A stretch of 64,000 nt of DNA from Nemertoderma westbladi (Eukaryota; Xenacoelomorpha; Nemertodermatida; Nemertodermatidae): assembly GCA_032718475.1 (NCBI GenBank), contig JAUCBJ010003741.1:16902-80901 (forward strand), written 5' to 3'. Of the stretch, positions 44,486-53,560 are shown in pieces. Positions within the stretch are counted from its first letter, which is position 1. Each line of letters opens with the position of its first letter. Below the pieces are notes generated by a model that was given only the letters and a program-made list of their open reading frames with translations, ran no database searches and had not been told where the DNA came from. The position numbers were made by a program, and so were the translations under genes.

Positions 44486-46855
44486 CTATAGAGACCTCAC
44501 CTCTTTAGGTAGTGGAGTGTCTAGTAGACAGTCTGGTGAAGCGTCCGGTGAACAGTCTGGTGAGACGTCTGGTGAGACATAGCGCGGAACGTCCGGCGAA
44601 ATGTCCTGTCGTCGGTCCCAAGGTCTGTCTGGCGTAACTTCTGTCAGAAAGTCTGGTTCAAAGTCTGGTGGACAGTCTGTCGAGATGTCTGGTGGAAAGT
44701 CTGGTGAGACGTCCGGTAGACAATCTGTCGAGAGTTCCATAAAACAATCTGGCGAACAATACGGAGAACAATCTGGTGTCACTTCTGGTGAATAGTCTGG
44801 CGAGTAATCTGGTGAACAATCCGGCGAAACGTCTGGTGAAATCTCCCGCGGAACATCCGGCGAAGGATTCGTACAAGCGTCTGGTCGAGTGTCTGGTGAG
44901 ACGTCTGGCGTAATGTCAGGTCTGGCGTCCAGGTCATCAGATTTCGTCCGTCCTTGTTTCCTCTTGACCTTGGCGTTGGCTTTCGCTTTGGACTTGACAA
45001 CCTTGTAGATTTTTATCTCGGCACCCTCTGGTATGGTGTTGGTTGTCGCGTCGAATAACGGTGGCCATTCGTCTGATGGTCGCTGTAGGAAATCGGGTCC
45101 TCTAAACCAAAAGGATTTATTGTCCGGTTTACAAAAGTCAAGCAGTTGCATCCCCCGTGACGCGATGTCAGCTGGGTTCAGCTTCCCTGGACAGTGACGC
45201 CAATCTTGTTTGAGCAACCGGTCTAGTATTTCAGCCCGTCTGTTGGCTACGAAAGTCTTGAACTCAAACGCTTCGTTGTTTATGTACCAAAGTACCAACG
45301 TCGCATCCGTCCAATATGTGACCTTCAAGTTAGCCTCCAGCTCGCGTTGAACTAGACTGACAATATCGGTGGATATCGTCCCGGCTTGCAGCTCTCCACG
45401 AGGTACAGTCATATACTTCAATGGCATTGTTCTAGCCTTTGAAGTAACGAGAGACACATCGTAGCTGTCCGATGTCACTTGTCGTCTAAGGTATAAAGTA
45501 ACCCCCAATCCATCCTTGCTGGCGTCGCTAAAGCTGTGAAGCTCTAAATCAGCAGGAAAGGTGGTTTGCAAAGGAAAGTATACCCTCGGTATGGTATAGT
45601 CTTGTAGAAACGTCAGTTGGGCTTCCCAGTCCCTCCATCGCTCAGCTAACTTTTCTGGGATGGGATCGTCCCATTCCAGTCCGGCTTGCCAAATGCTGCG
45701 GAGTATGATCCTAGCATGTAGGATCACTGGACTAATGAAACACAATGGGTCATACAATCGACTCATGGTCGATAAGCAAGTCCTCTTAGTGAGAGGTCTA
45801 GTCTGGTCGTTGGACCTTACACGTACCCTAAAATTGTCGGTGTTAGGGTCCCAACTAAGTCCTAATACTTTGGTCGTCGGTAGAGGTTCTAGGTCTAAGT
45901 CCAAGTCACCTCCACTGCGATCCATCGGGTCAAATGAGTTCACCAGTTCGGGTTTGTTGGAAGCGAACTTCGTCAGGTGGAATCCGCCCTCAGCGAGACA
46001 ATCCTGGAGTTGGTGTGCTACGTTTGTAGCGCGCTCCAAGGTGTCACAACTCTTGAGGCCGTCATCCACGTAGAAATCTCGTTCCACTGTCCGAACTACT
46101 TCTGGGTCAAATTGGTCTCGTCTGTCCAATGCGGTCTGCTTTAAGGCGTACATGGTGCAGTTGGGGCTGTCCCTGGCTCCGAATACTCTTACCTGCATTT
46201 GGTAAATTTCTGGCGGAAGTTCTAAGTTTCCGTCCGGATACCAAAGAAACCTCAAGCTGTCCCTGTCCCGCTCCAAAGCCTTAACCTGGTGAAACATGGC
46301 CTCTACGTCACAGGTGAAAGCCACTTTGCGTAGGACTCCCATTAGGACTCCCATGAGGTAATTGTTCATATTCGGCCCGTCCATCAGTTCGCTGTTCATA
46401 GACATCCCTTGGTAAAGCGCGGCGCAGTCGTTAACTACACGCACCTTGCCAGGTTTGTCCGGGTGTCGAACAAAATGATGTGGCAGGTAATATGTCTGGT
46501 CTGTGGTTACCTTGGGATTTAACATCCTAATGGCGTATCCCTTTTGGAGATACGTCTGAAGTTGTGCATTGTATTGCATATGGGCCGTCTCATCTCGCAA
46601 CAATCGCTGCCTTATTGATTTGAGTCGCTTCAAAGCAAGCGGGTAATTGTTAACGAGTTTAGGTTGTCCATTGCGCCACAACATACCAACCTCATAGTGG
46701 CCATTCGCGGTCTGGCGAATGGTATCTCTCATAATATTTAATGACCGTTTTTCCTGTTCTGACATAGCGGTCTCGTAACTACCGGGTTCTGCTGAGTCCT
46801 GTTCCAACCATTGAATGGTCCGTTCAGTCAGCAGTCGGTCAAGCGCTGCTTGCAC
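44486..46855 (-). CDS. pol: BEL/Pao reverse transcriptase and RNase H with PD-S-P repeat tail
   Basis: 789 codons, entered by a -1 shift from the gag-protease frame (28-bp overlap; the codon at the overlap is GTG, not a real start). RT signatures typical of BEL: GKVRVVNDCAALYQGMSMN, LRKVAFTCDVEAMFHQV, RFLWYPDG, VFGARDSPNCTMYAL, then YVDDGL at about residue 260, the catalytic pair. RNase H has SFSDASKDGLGVTLY at about 440 and PADIASRG. The frame stays open through both domains. From about residue 632 the protein turns into degenerate S-P-D/C-S-P-D-V repeats (for example ITPDVSPDTRPD, SPDYSPDYSPE), about 155 residues, encoded by a TCTGGTGAAACG-like DNA repeat, before stopping at PKEVRSL. The enzyme copies element RNA to DNA in the capsid. 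Confidence 0.9.
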   Translation of the reverse strand: MQAALDRLLTERTIQWLEQDSAEPGSYETAMSEQEKRSLNIMRDTIRQTANGHYEVGMLWRNGQPKLVNNYPLALKRLKSIRQRLLRDETAHMQYNAQLQTYLQKGYAIRMLNPKVTTDQTYYLPHHFVRHPDKPGKVRVVNDCAALYQGMSMNSELMDGPNMNNYLMGVLMGVLRKVAFTCDVEAMFHQVKALERDRDSLRFLWYPDGNLELPPEIYQMQVRVFGARDSPNCTMYALKQTALDRRDQFDPEVVRTVERDFYVDDGLKSCDTLERATNVAHQLQDCLAEGGFHLTKFASNKPELVNSFDPMDRSGGDLDLDLEPLPTTKVLGLSWDPNTDNFRVRVRSNDQTRPLTKRTCLSTMSRLYDPLCFISPVILHARIILRSIWQAGLEWDDPIPEKLAERWRDWEAQLTFLQDYTIPRVYFPLQTTFPADLELHSFSDASKDGLGVTLYLRRQVTSDSYDVSLVTSKARTMPLKYMTVPRGELQAGTISTDIVSLVQRELEANLKVTYWTDATLVLWYINNEAFEFKTFVANRRAEILDRLLKQDWRHCPGKLNPADIASRGMQLLDFCKPDNKSFWFRGPDFLQRPSDEWPPLFDATTNTIPEGAEIKIYKVVKSKAKANAKVKRKQGRTKSDDLDARPDITPDVSPDTRPDACTNPSPDVPREISPDVSPDCSPDYSPDYSPEVTPDCSPYCSPDCFMELSTDCLPDVSPDFPPDISTDCPPDFEPDFLTEVTPDRPWDRRQDISPDVPRYVSPDVSPDCSPDASPDCLLDTPLPKEVRSL
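44500..44950 (-). repeat. In-frame degenerate TCTGGTGAAACG-type repeat in pol
   Basis: About 450 bp of 12-bp-related words (TCTGGTGAAACG, TCTGGTGAGACG, TCCGGCGAAACG on the plus strand) that translate on the minus strand to a D/P/S-rich tail. Copies are strongly diverged but keep the reading frame. Confidence 0.8.
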
Positions 46856-49800
46856 TGCACTGCGCCATGGTCCTCGTCCACGTCTTCGTCCGCTGCGGTG
46901 GCTAGTGTCAATGCGTCTGGTAGGCTCGCAAGCCTTCCGGTGTCACTAGTCGGCGTCGAATCGTCGTGCGGCGGTTTGACGACTTTTTGATCTATCGGTA
47001 GGCTCGCAAGCCTTCCAAGATCAACGACCGGTGTCGAAGCCTGGTGGGTGGGGTCAATGACCTTTGGATTTTTCGGTAGGCTCGCAAGCCTTCCAAAATC
47101 CTCGTTCATCGAGTCATCCACGGCAACAACCCTTTGGTCTTCGGTAGTCAATACAACCTGGTTTACTGCAAGTAGTTGTGTCCGTGTCCGTGTGGTCGTG
47201 TCCAGATCAGTTACGTCAGTATCGATGGCGTCTGCGTTGGTGACGCAAGTCTGTCGTAGTGCCGTCCGTACAATTGGACCACAGGAGTGTGAATGGGAAT
47301 TATCTATCGTGTTAGTCAATAAATTACACGTACTCAAAACATCGTCCTCCTGGTCACTTACCTCTAGTGAACGTATTGGTGCTCTAGTATACCAACCTAT
47401 GGGAGTTCTACATGCGTAGGGGTTGCCCGCTGTAATAACAGATGGGCGTGTCTCCCATACCTGATGTAAGTTAAACTGGTCTGTCCCAATTAACATCGCA
47501 ATGGAACGATAATTAACAGGACATTCCGGTATTCCAAGGTGTCGGAAATACTTACGATCTTCCGGTGATTGCTCTGGCACAGGGCCGAGCAAGTTACTAA
47601 AGTCCTTCGTAGCTGCAAAGGTTAAATTTCTTACCGGAAGTAATGAGCGCTCCTCCTTGCTGTGTTCCGCTTTGGAAAGAAGAGTGTCTAAGGTTAGTTT
47701 TACTCTCGTCACAGGGATCGCTCTCTTACCATGTATGCTGCTTACAGTATACTGAGCAGTCTTACCTTGACTCATGTCCGTAACCACGTCGGCTACTTGT
47801 TCGTCGACATAGCTATGTGATGACGCAGAGTCTAAGATGGCGTATATACGCTTGCTCCCTCGGGTTCCGGTAATCTTTATAGGAATCACGCTAAACCCTT
47901 TCAATTGGTTCTGTGTGAGGAGCGTTATCGATGGCTGTTCCTCACCTGCATGCACGTAGAAAGTGTCGTCTTCCTCCTCGTCCTCGTCCGATGATCCTGA
48001 CTGATCCATACAGTCTGCATAAAAGGTACGGATCTCGCGCGGCGCACGCTCCTTATAAAGCGCGTCGCATCTAGCTGCTTTATCTGGATGCTCTCGTCGA
48101 AAGCGTTTGGTCGGAGTATGACTGGTTGTGTGGAGCAACGCGTCATGGTTACATCCACACTGAGGACATGTATCGTTGCTCGGGCAATCCTTCCGGACGT
48201 GTCCTGGCTTCATACATCTCCAGCAGGAATCTAACGATCGAATTTGGAGTCTCCTTTCTTCAATCCCTAACTCCTTAAAAGCGCGACATCCACGAAGTTT
48301 ATGTCCGCTATGGTTTTTGCCGTTCCGCTCGCAGTATGAGCATCCCACAAAGTCCGCCGGCAACTGTTGTCGTGGCTGCGTGGTGCCGATAGGCGTCAGA
48401 ACTTTAGAAGTCTCAGTAGGGGTGGCGTAGGTAACGGCTTTCGCGTTCGTCGGAAATGGTTTAGTCCGATTCGACGCAGAAATGGCTATCCCTTCCGCCG
48501 CGATATGGTGATCGGTATAGTTCGATCGAGTCTCGATCACAGCCTCCCGTGAAATCAGTTGGTAGACGTCGGTGAGTTTTAAAAGCCCGCAGGCCTCTTC
48601 ACGCTGGTACTCGATGCATCGCCATTCTCGTCGGAGTCGATGATGAAGTCGACCGATTATCCTGATGAGAACCATCGGTGTGTTAGCGTATTCGAGTTGT
48701 CCAATGGACCGTAAAGTCCCTATAGCGTTTTTGATTTCGTCCGCGAGTCGTAGAAGATCGATCGGTTTCGAAATGCTGCCTCCTCTACAGAGGTCTTCGA
48801 TAATGGATTTAGCCATGGCGACGTTACCTCCGTAAATCGAATATAAACGGTCGTACGCCAACTCAAAGGCATCTGGAACACCGATGAAGGTTTCCGCTAA
48901 TCGTTTCGGCTCACCAGACAGGACTAGGAGCAAGTAATTGAACTTCTCCGTCGAGGTGAAAGCACACTTAGCGATCTGGGACTCTACGTAGTCTACCAGT
49001 GTGCGCCAGTGTTTCGCGTTGCCAGAGAACTTCGGCGGTTGCTGTGCCGGTAATCCGTGTCTAGCCGCGAATTTCGCAATCTCGCTAACCAAATCCAACT
49101 GTCCGCGTCCCTGTTCGGTAGCGTCGTCCAGTCGCTCCCTGCCGCGCGTTGTTCGTCGGTAGGAATTATTCACGGGATCTTCTTCTCGATGGGTCGGAGT
49201 CTGTCTAGTCTCCTGTTCTCTCCTTGGTGTTCGATGTTGTCTAGGTTGTTCCAACTCCATGCTGGTTCGTGATCGATCCGATGGTTGCGCTTCAAGTCGT
49301 TCTTCGAGTTGAGCTAGTCGGTCTGTTACAGGTCGCATTATTTCGGCGAGTCTGTTGGTGCTGATCGCTTCCGCTGGTTGCAACGTGGGTTTCTGTTGGG
49401 GTGTTTCTCGTGGAGGATTATCGATGTAGGGATCCGCTGTCTCTACCGCTCCAGTATGGAATATTTCCCGTTCCGTTGACTCCGAGTCGCTAGATGAGTC
49501 GCTGTCGTCCGGATAAGGTGGCTGGCGGTTTCGCATCCGGCGTATTACTCTTGTTCTCGTTCGCTGAGGTCTAGAGTCTACGGTTCTCCGTCGTTCGGTA
49601 GGCTCGCAAGCCTTCCACGAAGTCGTAGGTCTCGTTATACGTTGTTCGATCCCGTGGGTACTACCCACATCCATCCTCCTCCGTAGTTCGGTAGGCTCGC
49701 AAGCCTTCCACGAAGTCGTAGGTTGCGTCGAACATTGTGTCAAAGGTCGAGTGAAATAGTCGGGTTTCGTAGTCGGTCTATAAATAACTGGATTCGCACA

Positions 49801-50622
49801 GCACGTCACAGGTTTAACTTGTAATGGTTTACTCACCTGTTTAATGGTCATAAACGCAGGTTCCTCTCTTCCTACAAGTAGACTACGACTTACTGTAGGT
49901 GGACTAGTTGTGTTACCTGCTAAAATTGGCAATGAAGTCGCCCTAGGTTGCGGTATTTCCATCACAACAAACCTGTTGCCTTGCGTCGAACGCACAGGCG
50001 TTATTTCCTTAGGTTTCGTAACAAAGACCGGTTTTATCGAAGTCGTGGGTTTGAGCATAGGAATAACTTGGGGAAAACGTTTACAGTAATCCTCGACGAA
50101 CTCCTCTCCCCGATCTATCGCTCCCACACTTCCTTCCTCGATTCGCTTCTGAATTCCGCGATATCGGGCTTCCATGCGATCCAGGGCAGACAAGTCGTGT
50201 CCAGCTCGCGATCTGATAGATCTATCTCTCGCATCGAGTTCAAGGTCCGCTTGCGCGTTCGCTGCCTCGCGCAATTTACGATTCAACTCGAACTGTAATT
50301 GCATCTCCCTTTCGCGTCGATCCGCTACTTGTTGTTGTGCCGCTAACTCTGCTTCCTGTATAGCTAAACGATTGGTTATTTGTCGCGATTCCAACTTGGC
50401 GCGAGCGTCGGATGCTGCTTTCTTCCGTGCTAATTCGTCGGCTGCCGCCGCTGCGGCTGCTTCTTGCGCTAAGTCTTCCTCTAGTCTCCTCATCTCTGAG
50501 GATTCTAATTCGGCTTGCGCCTTGAGTTGCGCAATTCTCGCCTCATCCTCTCTATGTTGTTTCTCTCCCTCGAAAGCGATCTGTGCCATCCTCTGTTGCG
50601 CTTCTTCCTCGATGACTTGTTG
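46828..50622 (-). CDS. gag: BEL/Pao gag and protease
   Basis: Continuous minus-strand frame from the RTE insertion to TGA. Starts in a long Q/E/R/A-rich coiled-coil-like stretch (QQQVIEEEAQQRMAQIAFEG to about residue 200, heptad-like). A DUF1759-type gag core follows at about 534-700 (FAARHGLPAQQPPKFSG, WRTLVDYVESQI, NYLLLVLSGEPKRLAETF). Zinc knuckles: CSYCERNGKNHSGHKLRGC at about 780 and CWRCMKPGHVRKDC plus CPQCGCNHDALLH at about 820-850. An aspartic protease of the DUF1758 type has AILDSASSHSYVDEQVA at about 950 (active-site DSA). Its natural N-terminus is in the fragment at 53561-54410. The C-terminal 60 residues carry three GRLASLP insertions and two WKACEPT insertions lie at about 327 and 358, all from the palindrome. 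RT follows by -1 frameshift. Confidence 0.9.
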   Translation of the reverse strand, partial: QQVIEEEAQQRMAQIAFEGEKQHREDEARIAQLKAQAELESSEMRRLEEDLAQEAAAAAAADELARKKAASDARAKLESRQITNRLAIQEAELAAQQQVADRREREMQLQFELNRKLREAANAQADLELDARDRSIRSRAGHDLSALDRMEARYRGIQKRIEEGSVGAIDRGEEFVEDYCKRFPQVIPMLKPTTSIKPVFVTKPKEITPVRSTQGNRFVVMEIPQPRATSLPILAGNTTSPPTVSRSLLVGREEPAFMTIKQVSKPLQVKPVTCCANPVIYRPTTKPDYFTRPLTQCSTQPTTSWKACEPTELRRRMDVGSTHGIEQRITRPTTSWKACEPTERRRTVDSRPQRTRTRVIRRMRNRQPPYPDDSDSSSDSESTEREIFHTGAVETADPYIDNPPRETPQQKPTLQPAEAISTNRLAEIMRPVTDRLAQLEERLEAQPSDRSRTSMELEQPRQHRTPRREQETRQTPTHREEDPVNNSYRRTTRGRERLDDATEQGRGQLDLVSEIAKFAARHGLPAQQPPKFSGNAKHWRTLVDYVESQIAKCAFTSTEKFNYLLLVLSGEPKRLAETFIGVPDAFELAYDRLYSIYGGNVAMAKSIIEDLCRGGSISKPIDLLRLADEIKNAIGTLRSIGQLEYANTPMVLIRIIGRLHHRLRREWRCIEYQREEACGLLKLTDVYQLISREAVIETRSNYTDHHIAAEGIAISASNRTKPFPTNAKAVTYATPTETSKVLTPIGTTQPRQQLPADFVGCSYCERNGKNHSGHKLRGCRAFKELGIEERRLQIRSLDSCWRCMKPGHVRKDCPSNDTCPQCGCNHDALLHTTSHTPTKRFRREHPDKAARCDALYKERAPREIRTFYADCMDQSGSSDEDEEEDDTFYVHAGEEQPSITLLTQNQLKGFSVIPIKITGTRGSKRIYAILDSASSHSYVDEQVADVVTDMSQGKTAQYTVSSIHGKRAIPVTRVKLTLDTLLSKAEHSKEERSLLPVRNLTFAATKDFSNLLGPVPEQSPEDRKYFRHLGIPECPVNYRSIAMLIGTDQFNLHQVWETRPSVITAGNPYACRTPIGWYTRAPIRSLEVSDQEDDVLSTCNLLTNTIDNSHSHSCGPIVRTALRQTCVTNADAIDTDVTDLDTTTRTRTQLLAVNQVVLTTEDQRVVAVDDSMNEDFGRLASLPKNPKVIDPTHQASTPVVDLGRLASLPIDQKVVKPPHDDSTPTSDTGRLASLPDALTLATAADEDVDEDHGAVQCKQRLTDC
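46919..46938 (-). repeat. 20-bp BEL palindrome, copy 6 (coding, GRLASLP)
   Basis: Same sequence as copy 1, near the protease C-terminus. Confidence 0.95.
46997..47016 (-). repeat. 20-bp BEL palindrome, copy 7 (coding, GRLASLP)
   Basis: Same sequence as copy 1; 78 bp from copies 6 and 8, in the same reading frame as both. Confidence 0.95.
47075..47094 (-). repeat. 20-bp BEL palindrome, copy 8 (coding, GRLASLP)
   Basis: Same sequence as copy 1. Copies 6, 7 and 8 are evenly spaced at 78 bp, indicating a tandem triplication of a 26-codon segment. Confidence 0.95.
49597..49616 (-). repeat. 20-bp BEL palindrome, copy 9 (coding, WKACEPT)
   Basis: Same sequence as copy 1, followed on both copies 9 and 10 by ACGAAGTCGTAGG, so the flank is duplicated too (93 bp apart). 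Confidence 0.95.
49690..49709 (-). repeat. 20-bp BEL palindrome, copy 10 (coding, WKACEPT)
   Basis: Same sequence as copy 1; partner of copy 9 in a local duplication (TTSWKACEPTE in both). Confidence 0.95.
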
Positions 50623-50625
50623 TTG

Positions 50626-53520
50626 CGACAAGGTGAGCTGACTGCCTTGGCAGATAAGCTTTCTCTTAGCGCAGTGGGTGTTCAAGAGCACCGAATGCAG
50701 ACTGGACAGACTGATGAGGTTCTGATTAAGGACATGGGGGGCGGTTGGCGACTCGCCCTCGCGTCAGCAGATGATAGTGGCAATGGTGGAATTGGTCTAT
50801 TGATGAATCCAACTGCACATGCAGCATTGGACAAAATAGACCAAATCTCTAACCGCATCATCCGTTGCCACTTCTCATGTTCTGGAAGACTGGCTAAGAA
50901 GTTTCCTAAGGTGGTTCTGATTGTGTGCTACTCTCCAACTAGTGTTGCCCATGTAGAGGAGGTGGAAAATTTCTACCACAATCTACAAGCAGCAACTGAT
51001 GGAGTGGATCAGCATGCATTCTTAACATTCCTGGGAGACTTTAATGCAAGTCTGCATCAATCACCTACATCGCCCTGGGTCTATAGCAATAGTGTTAACC
51101 GAAATTCTGTCCATCTTCAGGATTTTATCTCTGGAAATGGATTGTTTTCGGCTGGAACCCAGTTCAAGAAGCGAACTGGAAAGCTATGGACTCATAGTGG
51201 ACCCAGTGGTCACAAGTCCCAGATAGACCATATTCTGTTTCGTAGGAAATACAGGAGCTCTATACAAGACTGTAATGCATTTACACTTCGACCCTTCTCC
51301 AGTGATCACCGCCTTATTGTGGCCAAGGTAAGACTTAGTCTGCGTGCTAGCAGAACAACGAAATCTGCCTTGCCACGGCATGACTGGTCCTCTCTGTTGC
51401 AACAGCCAAGTGTGAGATCCAGCTTCACACTACAGCTGAGCAACAGGTATGAGGCTCTTGCCTCTGAGGCGGCAGATCACTGTGAGGGCTATACTGCCTT
51501 TACAGAAGCAGTTAAGTTAGCAGCTGCAGAAACAGTTCCTGTATACCCTCGAAACAGGAAAAGGGCCCCCTGGACTGACAACAAAATTCAGAAGTGCCGA
51601 AATGACCTTCATAAGGCGCAGAAAGAGTCCCGACTCAAACAGACTACAGCGGCCAAGAATGCAGTTAAAGCTGCATCTAGGTCCCTGAACAGGCAGTACT
51701 CTGTTAATCTACAGGAGCTAATAAACCAACAGGTTGATGCCATCAATGATGCTGACGACAGCAGGCAATCATCCCAGGCATGGAAATCGATCAATCTGCT
51801 TACTGGGCGGAAAAGCCAACCAACCACCAAGGTTAAGGCTGAATCACCAGCCGATCGCCTCAATGGTTGGAAAGCCCACTTTGAAAAGCTCCTCAATAAT
51901 GACAGGGTATTGCCTGATAACTTTATAGAAGTAAAAGTGTCTGAGTCTGTACTCCCAGATATTCCCATTGGCGATATCTCCTTTGCAGAAGTGAAGGCTG
52001 CTGCAAAGAGCATTAAGACCAATCGTGCCAGTGGAGTAGATGGTGTTCCCCCTGAGGTCTTTAAAATACCTGAGTGTTTAAAGCTCATCTATCCCATCAT
52101 AGTAGACATGTACCGTACAACAAGAGTCCCACAAGAAATGAAAACAAATAAGTTGGTGCCAGTTCCCAAGAAGGGCAACCTAACACTCTATGGTTCTTTT
52201 CGGGGAATCTCATTGATCTCGATTGCTGCAAAACTATACAATAGAATTCTATTAAATCGCATCAGGGATCCCATTGAGAGACTGCTACGTGGAAATCAGA
52301 ATGGGTTCCGTAAAGGTCGTGGGACCATGGAGCCCATTTTGGCACTTAGAAGGATAATTGAAGAGTTATCAAAAAAGAAAGACAGGCATCTGGCTGTTAT
52401 CTTTGTTGACTTCTTCAAGGCCTTTGATTCAGTCTCTCGCTCACGTATGTTCAGCATACTTTCATTGTATGGGATTCCTGATGAAATTATTGCAGCAATC
52501 AGATCAGTATACGATGGTTCGACAACATTTGTGTCTACTGTTGACGGTGACACAGAACCATTTGAAGTGTTATGGGGCGTCCTCCAAGGAGACACACTTG
52601 CACCATTCTTGTTCATTATTGTGGTTGACTATGTTCTACGCATGTCCTTAGATCATCATAATGATGATGGGGTGATGATAACTCCACCTACTGGCTCCAG
52701 AAGTCGAGGAAATCCTGCCAAGTACCTAACTGATCTAGACTTTGCTGATGACTTAGGAGTACTCTCAGAATCATTAGAGGGAGCCCAGCGGCTCCTCAGC
52801 TCATTAGAACATGCTGCTTCTAGTGTTGGTCTTTTTATTAACTCCAGAAAGACCAAAATTCTGACAGTTAACTTTGAAAGTCCTCAGCAAGTCTCTGATC
52901 GGATGAGCATAAGCTCAAAGGATGGTATGCTTGAGCATGTGGACGACTTCTGTTACCTGGGATCATGGATCCGGAAGTCAGGTGAGGACCTTCGAATACG
53001 TAAGGGAAAGGCATGGGCAGCCTTGAATAGGCTTTCCAGGATTTGGAAGTCACCTAGAATTAATCGGAAACTTAAGGTCCGATTATTTAGAGCAGCAGTA
53101 GTTCCAGTACTCCTCTACGGGAGTCCATGCTGGGCTCTAACTGCTGAGGACACCAAATCTCTGGATGGCACATTCACAAGAATGCTACGCCGGGTACATT
53201 GTGTCAAGTACAATGCACACATCTCCAACCAGACACTATATAACATTGGAGGTGTCTCATTGGTTCCCCCAAGCTTGACACTAGAACAAAATCGCCTCCG
53301 CTTTGCAGGACATTGCTTTCGCCGTGAGGACCAGCCAGTGCACAATCTTGTACTTTGGCAGCCTCATGGAGTGAATAAGCATGGTGGACAGCCCATGACT
53401 TTCTTGAGACGCATCTTAAAGGACACTGGCCTTAAAGATGCGGATGATCTAGCAAATGTCATGGGTGATAGGGAGTTGTGGCGGTGCAATTTTGTTGACA
53501 AGCCGGCACAGCATTCTTAA
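50626..53520 (+). CDS. RTE-type ORF2: APE endonuclease and reverse transcriptase
   Basis: About 965 codons open to TAA with no stop or shift. The endonuclease starts at QGELTALADKLSLSAVGVQE, has the catalytic glutamate in VQEHR, TFLGDFNASLH (D and N of the active site, about 51030), SQIDHILFRRKYRSSIQ, and SSDHRLIVAKVRLSLR (catalytic DH, about 51300). RT motifs: SGVDGVPPEVFK, LVPVPKKGNL, GSFRGISLISIAAKLYNRI, NQNGFRKGRG-like GNQNGFRKGRGTMEP, FVDFFKAFDS (about 52407), GVLQGDTLAPFLF and YLTDLDFADDLG (catalytic FADD, about 52741). The C-terminal RTE region follows (CYLGSWIRKSG, LLYGSPCWAL, FAGHCFRRED). The endonuclease nicks target DNA and the RT primes there. Any frame upstream of 50626 is antisense BEL gag and not part of the protein. 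Confidence 0.92.
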   Translation, partial: RQGELTALADKLSLSAVGVQEHRMQTGQTDEVLIKDMGGGWRLALASADDSGNGGIGLLMNPTAHAALDKIDQISNRIIRCHFSCSGRLAKKFPKVVLIVCYSPTSVAHVEEVENFYHNLQAATDGVDQHAFLTFLGDFNASLHQSPTSPWVYSNSVNRNSVHLQDFISGNGLFSAGTQFKKRTGKLWTHSGPSGHKSQIDHILFRRKYRSSIQDCNAFTLRPFSSDHRLIVAKVRLSLRASRTTKSALPRHDWSSLLQQPSVRSSFTLQLSNRYEALASEAADHCEGYTAFTEAVKLAAAETVPVYPRNRKRAPWTDNKIQKCRNDLHKAQKESRLKQTTAAKNAVKAASRSLNRQYSVNLQELINQQVDAINDADDSRQSSQAWKSINLLTGRKSQPTTKVKAESPADRLNGWKAHFEKLLNNDRVLPDNFIEVKVSESVLPDIPIGDISFAEVKAAAKSIKTNRASGVDGVPPEVFKIPECLKLIYPIIVDMYRTTRVPQEMKTNKLVPVPKKGNLTLYGSFRGISLISIAAKLYNRILLNRIRDPIERLLRGNQNGFRKGRGTMEPILALRRIIEELSKKKDRHLAVIFVDFFKAFDSVSRSRMFSILSLYGIPDEIIAAIRSVYDGSTTFVSTVDGDTEPFEVLWGVLQGDTLAPFLFIIVVDYVLRMSLDHHNDDGVMITPPTGSRSRGNPAKYLTDLDFADDLGVLSESLEGAQRLLSSLEHAASSVGLFINSRKTKILTVNFESPQQVSDRMSISSKDGMLEHVDDFCYLGSWIRKSGEDLRIRKGKAWAALNRLSRIWKSPRINRKLKVRLFRAAVVPVLLYGSPCWALTAEDTKSLDGTFTRMLRRVHCVKYNAHISNQTLYNIGGVSLVPPSLTLEQNRLRFAGHCFRREDQPVHNLVLWQPHGVNKHGGQPMTFLRRILKDTGLKDADDLANVMGDRELWRCNFVDKPAQHS

Positions 53521-53560
53521 AAATGCAGCTGCAATGCAGCATGCCGATCCTAGTAGTAGT
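50626..53560 (+). mobile_element. Nearly full-length RTE-type non-LTR retrotransposon in BEL gag
   Basis: Plus-strand element antisense to the BEL gag. It has an APE-type endonuclease and RT in one frame, a 30-bp 3' UTR and an (AGT)3 tail, the compact layout of RTE-clade elements. The first codons of the endonuclease are missing (the related element at 54.6-56.6 kb starts with MNARTLKAQSK before the part retained here), so 5' truncation is small. BEL gag resumes directly after the tail. Flanks share TGTTGTTG (50618-50625 and 53575-53582), but not adjacent to the tail, so no clean duplication can be claimed. Confidence 0.92.

Noticed and set aside
50515-50625. N-terminal extension of the RTE protein upstream of QGELTAL
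   Set aside because: This stretch is antisense BEL gag (coiled-coil coding) in which the frame happens to be open.
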